Shown: positions 22,988 through 31,704, numbered from the stretch's first letter. The stretch is DNA of 40,214 bases from Thalassolituus sp. UBA1087 (GCA_002314145.1 DCCG01000011.1:482-40695), one strand, 5' to 3'. Made by a program: numbers and translations. Notes: generated by a model from the sequence alone, not told the origin.

Positions 22988-23482
22988 ATGAAACCTGCTT
23001 ATGAGTATGGCGATGAAGTCCGGCTTATCCGTAACGTCCGTAATGACGGTACGTATCCCGGAACCGACGTTGGAGAGTTGCTGATGCGCCGCGGTGCCAC
23101 CGGCTGTGTCTATGATGTCGGAACCTACCTTCAGGATCAGCTTATCTACCGCGTCCACTTTCTTGAAGAAGGCCGCACGGTAGGTTGCCGTGAAGAAGAA
23201 CTTATCCCGGCCGATGCCCCCTGGATTGCCAATAAATACGAATTCCGTGATGTTGTGGTTGCAGCAGTGTCGATGCGCAGTGGCGACGATGAAGTCGTTA
23301 AACCCGGTGATCTTGGCGAAATTATTAAGATTATACGGACGGATGACAGCCTGATGTACCACGCCCGTTTTAATGGCCGCACTTTTCAGGTACCGGAAGA
23401 AGCTCTGGAGTCTGCGCCCGAAGGTTCCAGGCGTGCCGCGCCTTTACTGCTCAACGGACAACACGCAGGAGGCAGCGTATGA
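22988..23482 (+). CDS. nifZ: MoFe protein maturation factor NifZ
   Basis: 164-residue NifZ with two related halves: the N-terminal YEYGDEVRLIRNVRNDGTYPG (5-25) followed by GATGCVYDVGTYLQDQLIYRVHF, and a second YEFRDVV / KPGDLGEIIKI segment. It is needed for forming the second P-cluster of NifDK. The stop overlaps the nifM start (ATGA), indicating coupling. Confidence 0.94.
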   Translation: MKPAYEYGDEVRLIRNVRNDGTYPGTDVGELLMRRGATGCVYDVGTYLQDQLIYRVHFLEEGRTVGCREEELIPADAPWIANKYEFRDVVVAAVSMRSGDDEVVKPGDLGEIIKIIRTDDSLMYHARFNGRTFQVPEEALESAPEGSRRAAPLLLNGQHAGGSV

Positions 23483-24342
23483 GTGCCCTGGCCGAACAGC
23501 CCCTTCAACAGCCGGTTGACTACCGCACACTGCGCATTGCCGGAGAACAGTTCGGTAAAGCACCGTCCGAACTTAATGCTGGTGAAATACAACAGTTACA
23601 GCGAATTGCCGCCAATGAGCAGGGTATCGAGCAGCTGGTATTGAACAGTGAAGAAGCGCGTCATGTCAGCGTACCGGATAACCAGGTCAGTGCTGCACTG
23701 GATCAGATAAAACAGCGCTATGAAAATAATGAGCAGTTTCTTGAAGCCCTGACTCACAATGGGCTTGACGAAGACGACATCCGTGACGGACTGAAACGCG
23801 AACTGAGAGTCGAAGCGGTCATGGATCTGATCGCCAGCCGTGCTGTGCGGGTGGATGAAACAGAAGCCACCATGTACTACTACCTGAACCAGGATAAATT
23901 TAAAAAGCCGGAAACCCGTAGCGCCCGTCATATTCTCATCACAGTCAACGATGCCTATGCAGAAAACAGCCGCGATGCCGCCCATCAGCGCCTGACCACA
24001 ATTGCTGATCGTATTGGACGGGCGCCCCACCGTTTTTCTGAACAGGCTCAGAAGCATTCAGAATGCCCCAGTGGAATGCATGGCGGGGTTCTGGGAGAAC
24101 TGAAAGCCGGCGTGCTGTATCCACAGCTGGATAAGGCATTGTTTGAGATGGCAGAAGGTGAAATACGCGGACCGCTGGAAAGTGACATCGGCTGGCACCT
24201 GCTGTTATGCGAGAAGATCGATAAAGAGCGCATCATGCCGGTGGACGAAGTACTGCCACGGCTGCAGGAAGAGCTTCAGCACCGTCAGAATAAACGCGAG
24301 CAGAAACTGTGGCTGAAACGCTGCGCTGAGTCCCGCGCCTGA
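23479..24342 (+). CDS. nifM: nitrogenase Fe-protein maturation prolyl isomerase NifM
   Basis: 287-residue parvulin-type peptidyl-prolyl isomerase needed to activate NifH. An N-terminal helical domain (about 1-125) precedes the rotamase/PPIC domain, seen as RSARHILITVNDA (about 151-163), FSEQAQKHSECPSGMHGGVLGEL and IGWHLLLCE. No signal peptide, so it is cytoplasmic, unlike SurA. It follows nifZ with a 4-nt overlap. Confidence 0.93.
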   Translation: MSALAEQPLQQPVDYRTLRIAGEQFGKAPSELNAGEIQQLQRIAANEQGIEQLVLNSEEARHVSVPDNQVSAALDQIKQRYENNEQFLEALTHNGLDEDDIRDGLKRELRVEAVMDLIASRAVRVDETEATMYYYLNQDKFKKPETRSARHILITVNDAYAENSRDAAHQRLTTIADRIGRAPHRFSEQAQKHSECPSGMHGGVLGELKAGVLYPQLDKALFEMAEGEIRGPLESDIGWHLLLCEKIDKERIMPVDEVLPRLQEELQHRQNKREQKLWLKRCAESRA

Positions 24343-24363
24343 AGGGGATAAAAGGAGAAAACC

Positions 24364-25716
24364 ATGACCGACACCGAGAGCACCAACCCGGCCTGTTCCT
24401 TCTGTGGTATTGAAAAAACACCCCAGACGCCATTAATTGCCGGTAACCACGGCCATATCTGTGAGCAGTGCGTAAAACTCGCGTATCAGGTGGTCAGCAG
24501 CTGGGGCCGGCGTGGCACCCAGACCGAGCCGGAATTAAAAACCCCGCTGGCGATTAAAGAGTTTCTGGACGAATACATTATCGGCCAGAACGAAGCCAAG
24601 AAAACCCTGTCGGTGGCTGTCTACAACCATTACCTGCGGCTTAAGTTTCAGGATAAAAAAGAAGATACCCAGTTGCCGGTGGCCGGCGCGATATCGGATC
24701 TGGTAGAACTGGAAAAGTCCAATATTATTATGGCCGGGCCATCAGGCACGGGTAAAACGCTGCTGGTCAAAACGCTGGCGAGAATTATCGGTGTTCCTTT
24801 CGTTATTGGTGATGCCACCACTCTGACGCAGGCCGGCTATGTCGGCGAAGATGTTGATTCTTTACTGAAACGTTTGCTGGAAGCGGCAGAAGGTGATGTT
24901 CAGGCGGCCCAGTGGGGAATCGTCTATATCGATGAAGTGGATAAAATTGCCAGCCGTGGCAGTGGTGGCGCCAACATGCGGGATGTATCCGGCGAGGGGG
25001 TACAACAGGCGCTGCTGAAAATGGTGGAAGGAACGGAAGCCAAAATTTCAAAATCCGGGCGCCGTGAAGGCGGTGAAGAAGTGACTCTGAATACTCAGAA
25101 TATACTCTTTATTGTTGGCGGCGCTTTTCCCGGCCTTACTGAGCTGATCAGTAAACGTCTGGCTCCACCCAAAGCCGGTATTGGTTTCAGTGCACCGATT
25201 GAAACCGAAACAGAAATCAGTAATGAGCAGCTGTTGGCTGCACTGCAACCTGATGACCTTTTGCAGTTCGGTCTGATTCCGGAATTTATTGGCCGTTTTC
25301 CGATCATTACTTTCCTGCAGGAACTGGACGTCGATAGTCTGAAACGTATATTGCAGGAACCCAGAAATGCGCTGACAAAACAGTATAAACAACTGTTTAA
25401 TTTCCAGAATGTGGATCTGCAGTTCACGGATGAAGCACTGACGTTTATCGCCAAAGAAGCGGTTAAACGCGGAACCGGCGCCCGCGGACTCCGTGGCATG
25501 ATGGAATCCATGCTGTTATCCACCATGTTTGATCTGCCATCCCGGCCGGAATTACAGCGCTGTATTGTCGAAGTGAGTGACGGTGAGGCTGACAGCCAGG
25601 TGCTGAAAGTGCGGGAAGAATTCTCTGACGGCGAAGTCCGGGAAGAAGTACTGCCGACGCACGATATGCTGGATGCCGGTGATAAAGGGGCAACGGAGAG
25701 TTCAGCCGCCGGTTAA
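24364..25716 (+). CDS. clpX: nif-linked AAA+ unfoldase ClpX paralogue
   Basis: 450-residue ClpX. The C4 zinc-binding domain (CSFCG near 12-16, CEQC), Walker A GPSGTGKT, pore loop GYVG (158-161), Walker B IVYIDE and the ClpP-docking loop GIGFSA are present, so it can probably act with ClpP. The pore-entrance RKH loop of housekeeping ClpX is here RRE (233-235) in an acidic setting, suggesting altered substrate choice. Placement after nifM resembles Azotobacter-type clusters, where a ClpX copy is linked to nif. No clpP is in the window. AAAGGAG precedes the ATG. Confidence 0.93.
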   Translation: MTDTESTNPACSFCGIEKTPQTPLIAGNHGHICEQCVKLAYQVVSSWGRRGTQTEPELKTPLAIKEFLDEYIIGQNEAKKTLSVAVYNHYLRLKFQDKKEDTQLPVAGAISDLVELEKSNIIMAGPSGTGKTLLVKTLARIIGVPFVIGDATTLTQAGYVGEDVDSLLKRLLEAAEGDVQAAQWGIVYIDEVDKIASRGSGGANMRDVSGEGVQQALLKMVEGTEAKISKSGRREGGEEVTLNTQNILFIVGGAFPGLTELISKRLAPPKAGIGFSAPIETETEISNEQLLAALQPDDLLQFGLIPEFIGRFPIITFLQELDVDSLKRILQEPRNALTKQYKQLFNFQNVDLQFTDEALTFIAKEAVKRGTGARGLRGMMESMLLSTMFDLPSRPELQRCIVEVSDGEADSQVLKVREEFSDGEVREEVLPTHDMLDAGDKGATESSAAG

Positions 25717-25738
25717 ACCTCAGCCGGTAAGTAACAGG

Positions 25739-25786
25739 ACCCGGGCAGAAGATGCATGATGAATGCTGACTCTGTGCCGGGTTTTT
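25739..25786 (+). terminator. terminator candidate after clpX
   Basis: ACCCGG-G-CA (25739-25747) pairs with TG-CCGGGT (25775-25782), followed by a T run to 25786. The bulge and long loop make it moderate. A stronger hairpin lies about 180 nt further on. Confidence 0.5.
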
Positions 25787-25845
25787 GCGTTATGCCTGTC
25801 GCTATCGGTCAGCATGTGCGGAAGAATTAACGCCTTACCGGCTTA

Positions 25846-25875
25846 AGAAAAATGTACAGAAGAAAAATGTACAGA
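25846..25875. repeat. 15-bp tandem duplication
   Basis: The unit AGAAAAATGTACAGA occurs twice, back to back, in the non-coding gap between clpX and nifF. It looks like a simple slippage duplication. The rest of this 286-bp gap holds two terminator candidates. Confidence 0.85.
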
Positions 25876-25954
25876 GCACAGGAGAGCAAAACAGACTGGC
25901 AAAAAAAGGCGCAGCCAGAAGACGAACTGACTGCGCAAGGCACAGAAGGAAAGA

Positions 25955-25998
25955 TGCCTCCCGACTACGGACCTGGTCAGACCCGGGAGGCAGATTTT
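25955..25998 (+). terminator. terminator between clpX and nifF
   Basis: TGCCTCCCG (25955-25963) and CGGGAGGCA (25984-25992) form a perfect 9-bp stem, followed on the plus strand by GATTTTT. It ends the iscA-nifU...clpX transcript before the convergent flavodoxin gene and may also work on the minus strand. Confidence 0.75.
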
Positions 25999-26002
25999 TG
26001 GA

Positions 26003-26551
26003 TCAGAGTGGCAATCCAAAGTCGGGAGCGATCTGGGCCAGCCAGGCATCCAGACGCTGCTCGGTCAGGCCGGACTGATTGTCCAGATCCAGTGCCAGCC
26101 CCATAAATTTGCCGTCATCGTTGAGGGCTTGTGAACTTTCAAATTCGAACCCGTCGGTTGAACTTTCACCAATCACTTTGGCACCGCGCTCAGTGAAGAA
26201 TTCGTGCAGTTCGCCCATTGCATCCAGAAACTCATCGGGATAACCGACCTGATCACCAAGACCGAAAATAGCAATGGTTTTGCCATCAAATCGCATGTCT
26301 TCGATTTTAGGCAGAAATTCTTCCCAGCTTTCAGCATCACAGTCGGATGACAGGCCGGGCAATTCACCTTCACCCAATGTCGGCGTACCCAGCAGCAGAA
26401 ATTCAAACGCGGCAAACTCTTCCGGTTCAGCCCGGTTAACATTCAGTGGTTTGGCCATTAATTCGTCATCGTCGAATTTCTTTTTAATCATTTTGGCAAC
26501 CTTACGGGTTTTGCCGGTATTACTGCCAAAAAACAGTCCGATTTTAGCCAT
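26003..26551 (-). CDS. nifF: long-chain flavodoxin, nitrogenase electron donor (NifF-type)
   Basis: 182-residue FMN flavodoxin. The phosphate-binding loop is GSNTGKTRKVA near residues 9-19, and TPTLGEGELPG and FGLGDQVGYPDEF are the FMN-flanking loops. The long-chain insertion is present (about residues 115-140). NifF passes low-potential electrons to the Fe protein. A NifA site and sigma-54 promoter sit upstream on the minus strand, which supports a dedicated role in nitrogen fixation over general flavodoxin duty. GGAG precedes the ATG. Confidence 0.93.
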   Translation of the reverse strand: MAKIGLFFGSNTGKTRKVAKMIKKKFDDDELMAKPLNVNRAEPEEFAAFEFLLLGTPTLGEGELPGLSSDCDAESWEEFLPKIEDMRFDGKTIAIFGLGDQVGYPDEFLDAMGELHEFFTERGAKVIGESSTDGFEFESSQALNDDGKFMGLALDLDNQSGLTEQRLDAWLAQIAPDFGLPL

Positions 26552-26634
26552 GGTCGTACTCCATCAGTGGACATTGGGTCAGCGGCTGTTACCGCTCCGG
26601 ATTATTGCGTAAAACGCTTGCTTATCTCCCTGAT

Positions 26635-26650
26635 TGCAGAAGGTATGCCA
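26635..26650 (-). promoter_or_regulatory. sigma-54 promoter of nifF
   Basis: Read on the minus strand: TGGCATACCTTCTGCA. TGGCA at -24 and the invariant GC at -12 have correct spacing, but the -12 is CTGCA instead of TTGCA. Transcription starts near 26625, about 75 nt before nifF. Confidence 0.8.
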
Positions 26651-26752
26651 TGGATAAAAAAGTCTAAGTTATTGATATTTATAAAAAATAAAACTTGATA
26701 TGAGTCAGTTGTAAGGAATATGACAGAACCACTTCCGGCTGCTGGTGTGCAT

Positions 26753-26768
26753 TGTTGTTTTTCAGACA
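26753..26768. promoter_or_regulatory. NifA upstream activator site (nifF)
   Basis: TGTTGTTTTTCAGACA fits TGT-N10-ACA and is centred about 136 bp upstream of the predicted nifF start, close to the distance seen for the iscA-nifUSV operon. Confidence 0.8.
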
Positions 26769-26891
26769 TTTGCTCAGTTAAGAAATAATCTGCGTATCGG
26801 GTGCGATCTTTTTGTCTGAAAAGTACCAAATCCCCGGGAATGGCTGAAGGTGTTCTCAGACCAGTGCAGGGCATGGCAGAGCGGACCTGAT

Positions 26892-27800
26892 TTATGATTG
26901 ATATGAAACCCGGCTGGCCAGTTGGCTGGCCATGGCAAGAATGGTGTCGTGGATGAAGATTTTTTGTTGCCAGGGGGCCGGTATATTATCAATACCATAG
27001 TAAGCGCCGGCCAGTTGGCCACAGATCGCCGCTGTTGTGTCAGTGTCTTCACCCAGGTTAACGGCGCTCAATACGGCATCAGCGTAATTGTCTGTATGAT
27101 AAAAACACCATAAAGCAGCTTCCAGACTGTCAATCACATAACCGCTTCCGCGTATCTCATCACGGGACTTTCCGGACCAGGCAGTTGTCATCAGGGAGGC
27201 TACTTTCCGGGTTGCCGGCTGATAACTGCAGTGGTTAAGGGCCTGTTTATCCCTGCCCTGAAAAATCAGCCACAACAGAGCAGCCATATAGCGGCAGGCA
27301 TCAATGCATTCTGCGGCGGCGTGAGTCGTGCGGGAACTTTCCCCGGCATAATGAATGCACTCATCTTCATGCGGATAAAAATACATAACCACGGGGACAA
27401 GACGCATCAGTGAACCGTTACCAGCCGACAGTGGATGTTTTGAACCGGCAAAAGGGTCGCCATGGGACAGGTATTCCTGCAATGCCGTGCGGGTTGCATT
27501 GCCGATATCAAAGCACACGCCAGTGCTGCTGAAATAACCTTCCTGCCACCAACGGACGTAACGTTGCATCTGATCGGCGGCGTCGAACCCCTGCTGCTGA
27601 AGCAGTGACTCTGCCAGGCACAGTGCCATTGAAGTATCATCCGTCCACTGGCCGGGCTGCAGACGGAACGGACCACCGCCGATAAGATCGGTCAGAGGTT
27701 CAAAGGTCCCGCGCGGTTTAAATTCGTGGGTGGTGCCCAGTGCATCGCCACATGCGAGTCCAAGCAAAGCCCCCTGAAAGCGCTGTTCGGTTGTGAGCAT
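26892..27800 (-). CDS. draG: ADP-ribosyl-[dinitrogen reductase] glycohydrolase DraG
   Basis: 302-residue binuclear-manganese ADP-ribosylglycohydrolase. It removes ADP-ribose from the Fe protein arginine, reactivating nitrogenase. Metal-site motifs GDALGTTHEF, TDDTSMAL and GEDTDTTAAICGQLAGA are intact. The start is placed at 27800, where GGGAGG precedes the ATG. An in-frame upstream ATG at 27839 lacks this and adds 13 residues. The partner draT diverges from it across about 100 bp. Other ADP-ribosylglycohydrolases share this fold, but the draT neighbour settles the assignment. Confidence 0.93.
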   Translation of the reverse strand: MLTTEQRFQGALLGLACGDALGTTHEFKPRGTFEPLTDLIGGGPFRLQPGQWTDDTSMALCLAESLLQQQGFDAADQMQRYVRWWQEGYFSSTGVCFDIGNATRTALQEYLSHGDPFAGSKHPLSAGNGSLMRLVPVVMYFYPHEDECIHYAGESSRTTHAAAECIDACRYMAALLWLIFQGRDKQALNHCSYQPATRKVASLMTTAWSGKSRDEIRGSGYVIDSLEAALWCFYHTDNYADAVLSAVNLGEDTDTTAAICGQLAGAYYGIDNIPAPWQQKIFIHDTILAMASQLASRVSYQS

Positions 27801-27899
27801 GGATTGCCTCCCGGTTGTCACGACACGGATCAATAACATTATCTATTCTAAGGCTTTAAGATAGTGGCCGGAATCATTTACTCCCCTTAACTGACGGCT

Positions 27900-28742
27900 T
27901 TGCTGACTGTGACCACAACCCCTGCACAATATCCTGCCTTGCCGGGCCATGCGGCACTGAGTCTGAACCGCTGTAACCTGCCAGCCCGGGTGTTGGGCAG
28001 TGTTGCTTTTCAGAAAGCGCCACAATGGCTGTGGCTGGACGGGGTCATGGAATTACATCAGGCGTTTTTTCACAGCCTGAAACCTTTTGAGAAAGCAGCC
28101 ACCCGGGCATCGTGTTTCCGCGATTATATGAGCTCCTGTTTTTTACTCGATCATCTTGATCAGGCGGGGCTTAATCCTGATGCTGCCTGTGCCCGTCCCC
28201 GGGCGGATTTCCTGCGCATGCTGCGCGGCTGGATGTTTGATGCTGACAGCCGGGAAGCGGCCGTGCTGAAAGGTTGGGTGGAATCCCGTTTTGGATTACG
28301 TCCCGGATATCATCTCGGTCCTGTCGGAAGTTATCACAGCGACTCCTACCGTATGTTTCAGGCGGCCCGCGCCCAGGGACTGTACAACACCAATGCACTT
28401 GAGGCCCAGCTGGACGTGCTTTATGCCTGGTGCCAGTATGAACTCAGGCGGCGCTGGCCGGATACCCTGCATTTTTCACTTTATCGCGGTGCCAATGGCT
28501 GGCGTCAGCATGATGTGCTGGCGTCGCTGCCGGATAACCGCCATATCCTGCTGCTGAATAATCTTAATTCGTTCAGCAGTGACAAAGAGCATGCCGATGC
28601 ATTTGGCGATACGCTGCTGGTGACTGAGGTACCGGCCGCCAAGATACTCTGGTTTCCCGGTTTACTGCCCGGTGTCTTACCGGGGGAAAAAGAGTTTCTG
28701 GTGATTGGTGGCCTGTACGATGTTCAGCGGTTGCTTTGGTAA
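27900..28742 (+). CDS. draT: NAD+:dinitrogen reductase ADP-ribosyltransferase DraT
   Basis: 280-residue enzyme that ADP-ribosylates a NifH arginine when ammonium or energy status changes, switching nitrogenase off. LNRCNLPARVLGSVAFQ near the start and WLDGVMELH are typical. Candidate catalytic R-S-E positions are R196 (LYRGANG), SFSS (224-227) and EKE (263-265). No ATG fits the start: TTG at 27900 and GTG at 27909 are the options, and neither has a clear Shine-Dalgarno, so translation may be weak. It converges with the DyP peroxidase gene 16 bp away. Confidence 0.92.
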   Translation: MLTVTTTPAQYPALPGHAALSLNRCNLPARVLGSVAFQKAPQWLWLDGVMELHQAFFHSLKPFEKAATRASCFRDYMSSCFLLDHLDQAGLNPDAACARPRADFLRMLRGWMFDADSREAAVLKGWVESRFGLRPGYHLGPVGSYHSDSYRMFQAARAQGLYNTNALEAQLDVLYAWCQYELRRRWPDTLHFSLYRGANGWRQHDVLASLPDNRHILLLNNLNSFSSDKEHADAFGDTLLVTEVPAAKILWFPGLLPGVLPGEKEFLVIGGLYDVQRLLW

Positions 28743-28758
28743 GTAAGGTGTCATCTTC

Positions 28759-30300
28759 TCAGGTTGGATCTATGATGCCCTGGGCAATCATATTCAGCGC
28801 TGTGATTGAGGGAATAAAAAAGTAATCACCGCCGCGGGTTTCGACCATGCGTGGTAAATGGCTGCAGAAAAACGGTGCTTTACCACTTTTGGGTTGTGTC
28901 TGGATGATGTGTTTGTCGGTCAGGCGACCATTATTACTGCCGATCAGCACATCTTTATCATTACCAAGATGGAAGTCGTTAGAATAATTGATCCATTGTT
29001 GCTGGATAAACTCAAACTGACGCTCAATGCTGGCCCCGAGGCACATAAAAATAATGCCCTGTTCTGTGGCGTCGGAGGCTTCTTTTTGCCCACCGCCATA
29101 GGGCAATCCTCGGCGTAACAGGCGACGACGGTCGTCCAGTGCACTGGGCGTATTAAACGCGCCTTTCTGAGTTTCCAGTGATGCACGGGTGTTGGCGCGG
29201 CGGATGTGAGCGCCGATCGGGCAGCGGCTGCCGTGTTTATCGTCTGCGTAAGTGAAGTCGATCCATTGATCTTTCAGCGCTTTTAACTGTGCCGCGGCAC
29301 AGGCATCACCCTTGTCCGCTTTTTCCGTCAGCGAAGCCAGCTGCTGATCCAGCGCCGCTTTCGCCTCATCATCCGGAGCCAGAGTCAGGGGCGCACCATT
29401 ATCCGGCCAGCGGCCGGAAAATTTGGCCATCAGTAATTCCCGGCTGCCATCGAAATCCTGTGCCACGCTGTCCACATAGTGATGGAAGGTTGTGACGTTT
29501 TCGTGCAATTTACGGTACACCATGAAGGTGCCGTTATGCGCCAGCAGATGAGGTTCGGGTGCCAGCGGGTATTCCTGGGCTTCGTCCACATGACCCAGAA
29601 TAAATTCACCGGTCGCCAGGGGCTGCCATTGACCTTCTTTATTCAGTTTACCGCGGCCGGGAAGACGTGACGGATCATTGCCACAGCCTTCAAAGTAAGG
29701 GTTACCGATGCCATCGACATAACCAAAATGTTCTTTGGGGGTCACTTTGCCATTTTCGTAGACGGCCGAAGCGTCCTGCCAGGGCAGCAGTGTATTGTCT
29801 GCACCACGGTGGCCGGGGCGGATGCTGACGCCGCCGGTATCGCTGATGATTCCCCGGATAACGGAAAAGCGGGTCTCAACCGCGTCCATGTCACGACCAT
29901 TGATGGATACCCAGGCATGAATGCCTTCCCCCTGCCACACAGGGTCCCAGTGTTCGGGGGCTGAGGGGCCGTTATCACCAAGGATATCCGCTCTGGATTT
30001 CATACCCATACGGAACTCACCGGGAAAACCATTGAGAGATCGTTGCGGCAGTCCCAGTGCTTCCAGGCCCGCATAGGTAAAGGCGATGTTGGTAGTGACA
30101 TCCGGTTTCAGGGGACTGTCGCCGTCGGCAGCCCAGGGCTCAGCATTGGTTATCAGAGGTATCAGCTGGTGGAGACAACGCCTGCCCTGGTCCGGTGTGT
30201 GGAACTGAAGAAAGAAATAGCGGGCTTTGGGAAAACCATAACGGCCATAGCCTTTGCAGATATTTCCCTGGATATCGTCCAGGTCAAGTGGGCGGTTCAT
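28759..30300 (-). CDS. DyP-type haem peroxidase
   Basis: 513-residue dye-decolorising-type peroxidase. GYVDG (193-197) with catalytic D196, the proximal haem ligand H365 in CPIGAHIRRANTR and the downstream RRRGLPYG-like RRLLRRGLPYG are conserved. The length is that of the larger DyP classes. No signal peptide is visible, so it is cytosolic or exported by partners. It is the last gene of a minus-strand unit with two unknown paralogues. Substrate unknown. AGGAG precedes the ATG. Confidence 0.92.
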   Translation of the reverse strand: MNRPLDLDDIQGNICKGYGRYGFPKARYFFLQFHTPDQGRRCLHQLIPLITNAEPWAADGDSPLKPDVTTNIAFTYAGLEALGLPQRSLNGFPGEFRMGMKSRADILGDNGPSAPEHWDPVWQGEGIHAWVSINGRDMDAVETRFSVIRGIISDTGGVSIRPGHRGADNTLLPWQDASAVYENGKVTPKEHFGYVDGIGNPYFEGCGNDPSRLPGRGKLNKEGQWQPLATGEFILGHVDEAQEYPLAPEPHLLAHNGTFMVYRKLHENVTTFHHYVDSVAQDFDGSRELLMAKFSGRWPDNGAPLTLAPDDEAKAALDQQLASLTEKADKGDACAAAQLKALKDQWIDFTYADDKHGSRCPIGAHIRRANTRASLETQKGAFNTPSALDDRRRLLRRGLPYGGGQKEASDATEQGIIFMCLGASIERQFEFIQQQWINYSNDFHLGNDKDVLIGSNNGRLTDKHIIQTQPKSGKAPFFCSHLPRMVETRGGDYFFIPSITALNMIAQGIIDPT

Positions 30301-30313
30301 TCGTTTCTCCTGT

Positions 30314-30955
30314 TCAGCGCTGCTGTAACGGATTGAGATCGGACAGCGTTTCCTGCCCGGGAGACCAGGCGGGGCTGACGGGGTTATGAATATCCACCTG
30401 GCGGATAAACTGATTGAATGCGGCCCGTAACTGCGCCGCGGTTTTGCCCTGATGCGTCAGGGCAAATTCGGTAAAGGCCTGTTTGATATACAGGGATTTC
30501 AGCTGATCCTGAAGGGTGTCGTCTGTGGAGCCGTTGAAAAACAGACTGGTCGTCAGCTGACACTTTTTTATATAGGCAATAAAATCCTTTTCATTCTGTA
30601 CGTTATTGAACGCCACCGCATGTTGCCATATGTGGCGTATTTCTGCTTCAGCATGCTGCCACATGCCGGACAGGTAAGTATCGAGGTCACCATGAAAATT
30701 ACTGGTAAACACCAGATATTTTGATTTGAGATGATCCCGTGCAACGTCATTACCCTGCTCGAAAAATACGTCGTTCAGGATAAAAAGACGGGCAAAATAG
30801 GTATTGGGAATACGCGCAAAAGGGCTGGCACTGTTTTCTTTCAGCAACTGGATTCGCCGGCGGGTAATTTTATCCAGTGCGGTATTATTATGGCGACCAT
30901 TAATGATGGGGCACAGGGTCGTCAGCCCGTATGAATTACCAAAGGTGTTGGCCAT
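30314..30955 (-). CDS. unknown protein, paralogue 1 of a DyP-linked pair
   Basis: 213-residue protein of unknown function. It aligns by eye with the next upstream gene: the start MANTFGNSYGL versus MSNVAGKAYGM, then YFARLFILND versus HYARWTIINR, and LVFTSNFHGDLDTYL versus MLFESNFNGSWDQYI. The repeated F-ARF-like strand and SNF-G-D-YL helix suggest a ferredoxin-like (dimeric alpha/beta barrel) fold related to the DyP fold, which is inference. No membrane segment is obvious in this copy. It starts 2 nt after its paralogue and ends 13 nt before the peroxidase, so the three genes are coupled. Confidence 0.85.
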   Translation of the reverse strand: MANTFGNSYGLTTLCPIINGRHNNTALDKITRRRIQLLKENSASPFARIPNTYFARLFILNDVFFEQGNDVARDHLKSKYLVFTSNFHGDLDTYLSGMWQHAEAEIRHIWQHAVAFNNVQNEKDFIAYIKKCQLTTSLFFNGSTDDTLQDQLKSLYIKQAFTEFALTHQGKTAAQLRAAFNQFIRQVDIHNPVSPAWSPGQETLSDLNPLQQR

Positions 30956-30957
30956 AA

Positions 30958-31632
30958 TCAGGCTTCCTCTTCAGGCTGTTTTTCGTGGGCAGTATTCACC
31001 TGTTTATGATGCTGAACCAGCTGATGGGAAGTGCTCATCAGCGGGCTGTCCCCCATACTGCCAAGGGCATGCTGGTTATCGGCCAGAAACTGCCGGTAAG
31101 CATCCATAAAAGCCTCATCCGTCATATTGTCGGTCAACGAATCGGCAAAGCTTCTGAGGTTGCCGGTCAGCCGTTTGGCACTTTTGACATCGTTGGCCGA
31201 TGCCAGCGGGTAGGCATTGTAATAATGATCACACTCAATCTGATTAAAACGGATGTAATGATAAAAATCGTGCAGAGGAATGGATTTAGGGTATTTGATA
31301 TTCCAGCGCCAGAACATATCCAGTCCGCCCGGAATCGCGAAAGAAAAGGAATCAATGTACTGATCCCAGCTGCCATTAAAATTACTTTCAAACAGCATGT
31401 AGCTGTAAGTCAGTGTTTCTTTCGGCTGAGTTTTATCCAGGCGTGGAAAAGACCAGCGGTTAATAATGGTCCAGCGGGCGTAGTGAATCAGAGACAGGGT
31501 TAATAACCCTTTAAGAAAATAAGGGAAAGTTTTGACCACAACCCAGAAAATCAGTTTTTGCCAGAGTGCGGTCCACCACCTCAGGGGTGTGAGTACGTTC
31601 ATACCGTAGGCTTTGCCTGCGACATTTGACAT
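30958..31632 (-). CDS. unknown protein, paralogue 2 of a DyP-linked pair, membrane-anchored
   Basis: 224-residue protein homologous to the downstream gene (see the shared N-terminus and SNF-G-D-Y segment). It carries an added hydrophobic segment (about 27-50, LIFWVVVKTFPYFLKGLLTL) that probably anchors it in the inner membrane. The C-terminal 40 residues are polar and His/Gln/Glu-rich. AAAGGA precedes the ATG. Function unknown. Gene order suggests a peroxidase partner or membrane receptor for it. Confidence 0.85.
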   Translation of the reverse strand: MSNVAGKAYGMNVLTPLRWWTALWQKLIFWVVVKTFPYFLKGLLTLSLIHYARWTIINRWSFPRLDKTQPKETLTYSYMLFESNFNGSWDQYIDSFSFAIPGGLDMFWRWNIKYPKSIPLHDFYHYIRFNQIECDHYYNAYPLASANDVKSAKRLTGNLRSFADSLTDNMTDEAFMDAYRQFLADNQHALGSMGDSPLMSTSHQLVQHHKQVNTAHEKQPEEEA

Positions 31633-31704
31633 ATCAAAGTCCTTTTTCAGTCAACGCGGGTCTACTGTATCTTACCGGCCGGCGGGCGGCTACCGCTCAG
31701 GCGG

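Noticed and set aside
27801..27899. Sigma-54 promoter for draT (TGGCCG near 27867)
   Set aside because: The -12 position lacks the invariant GC, and no NifA site is present.
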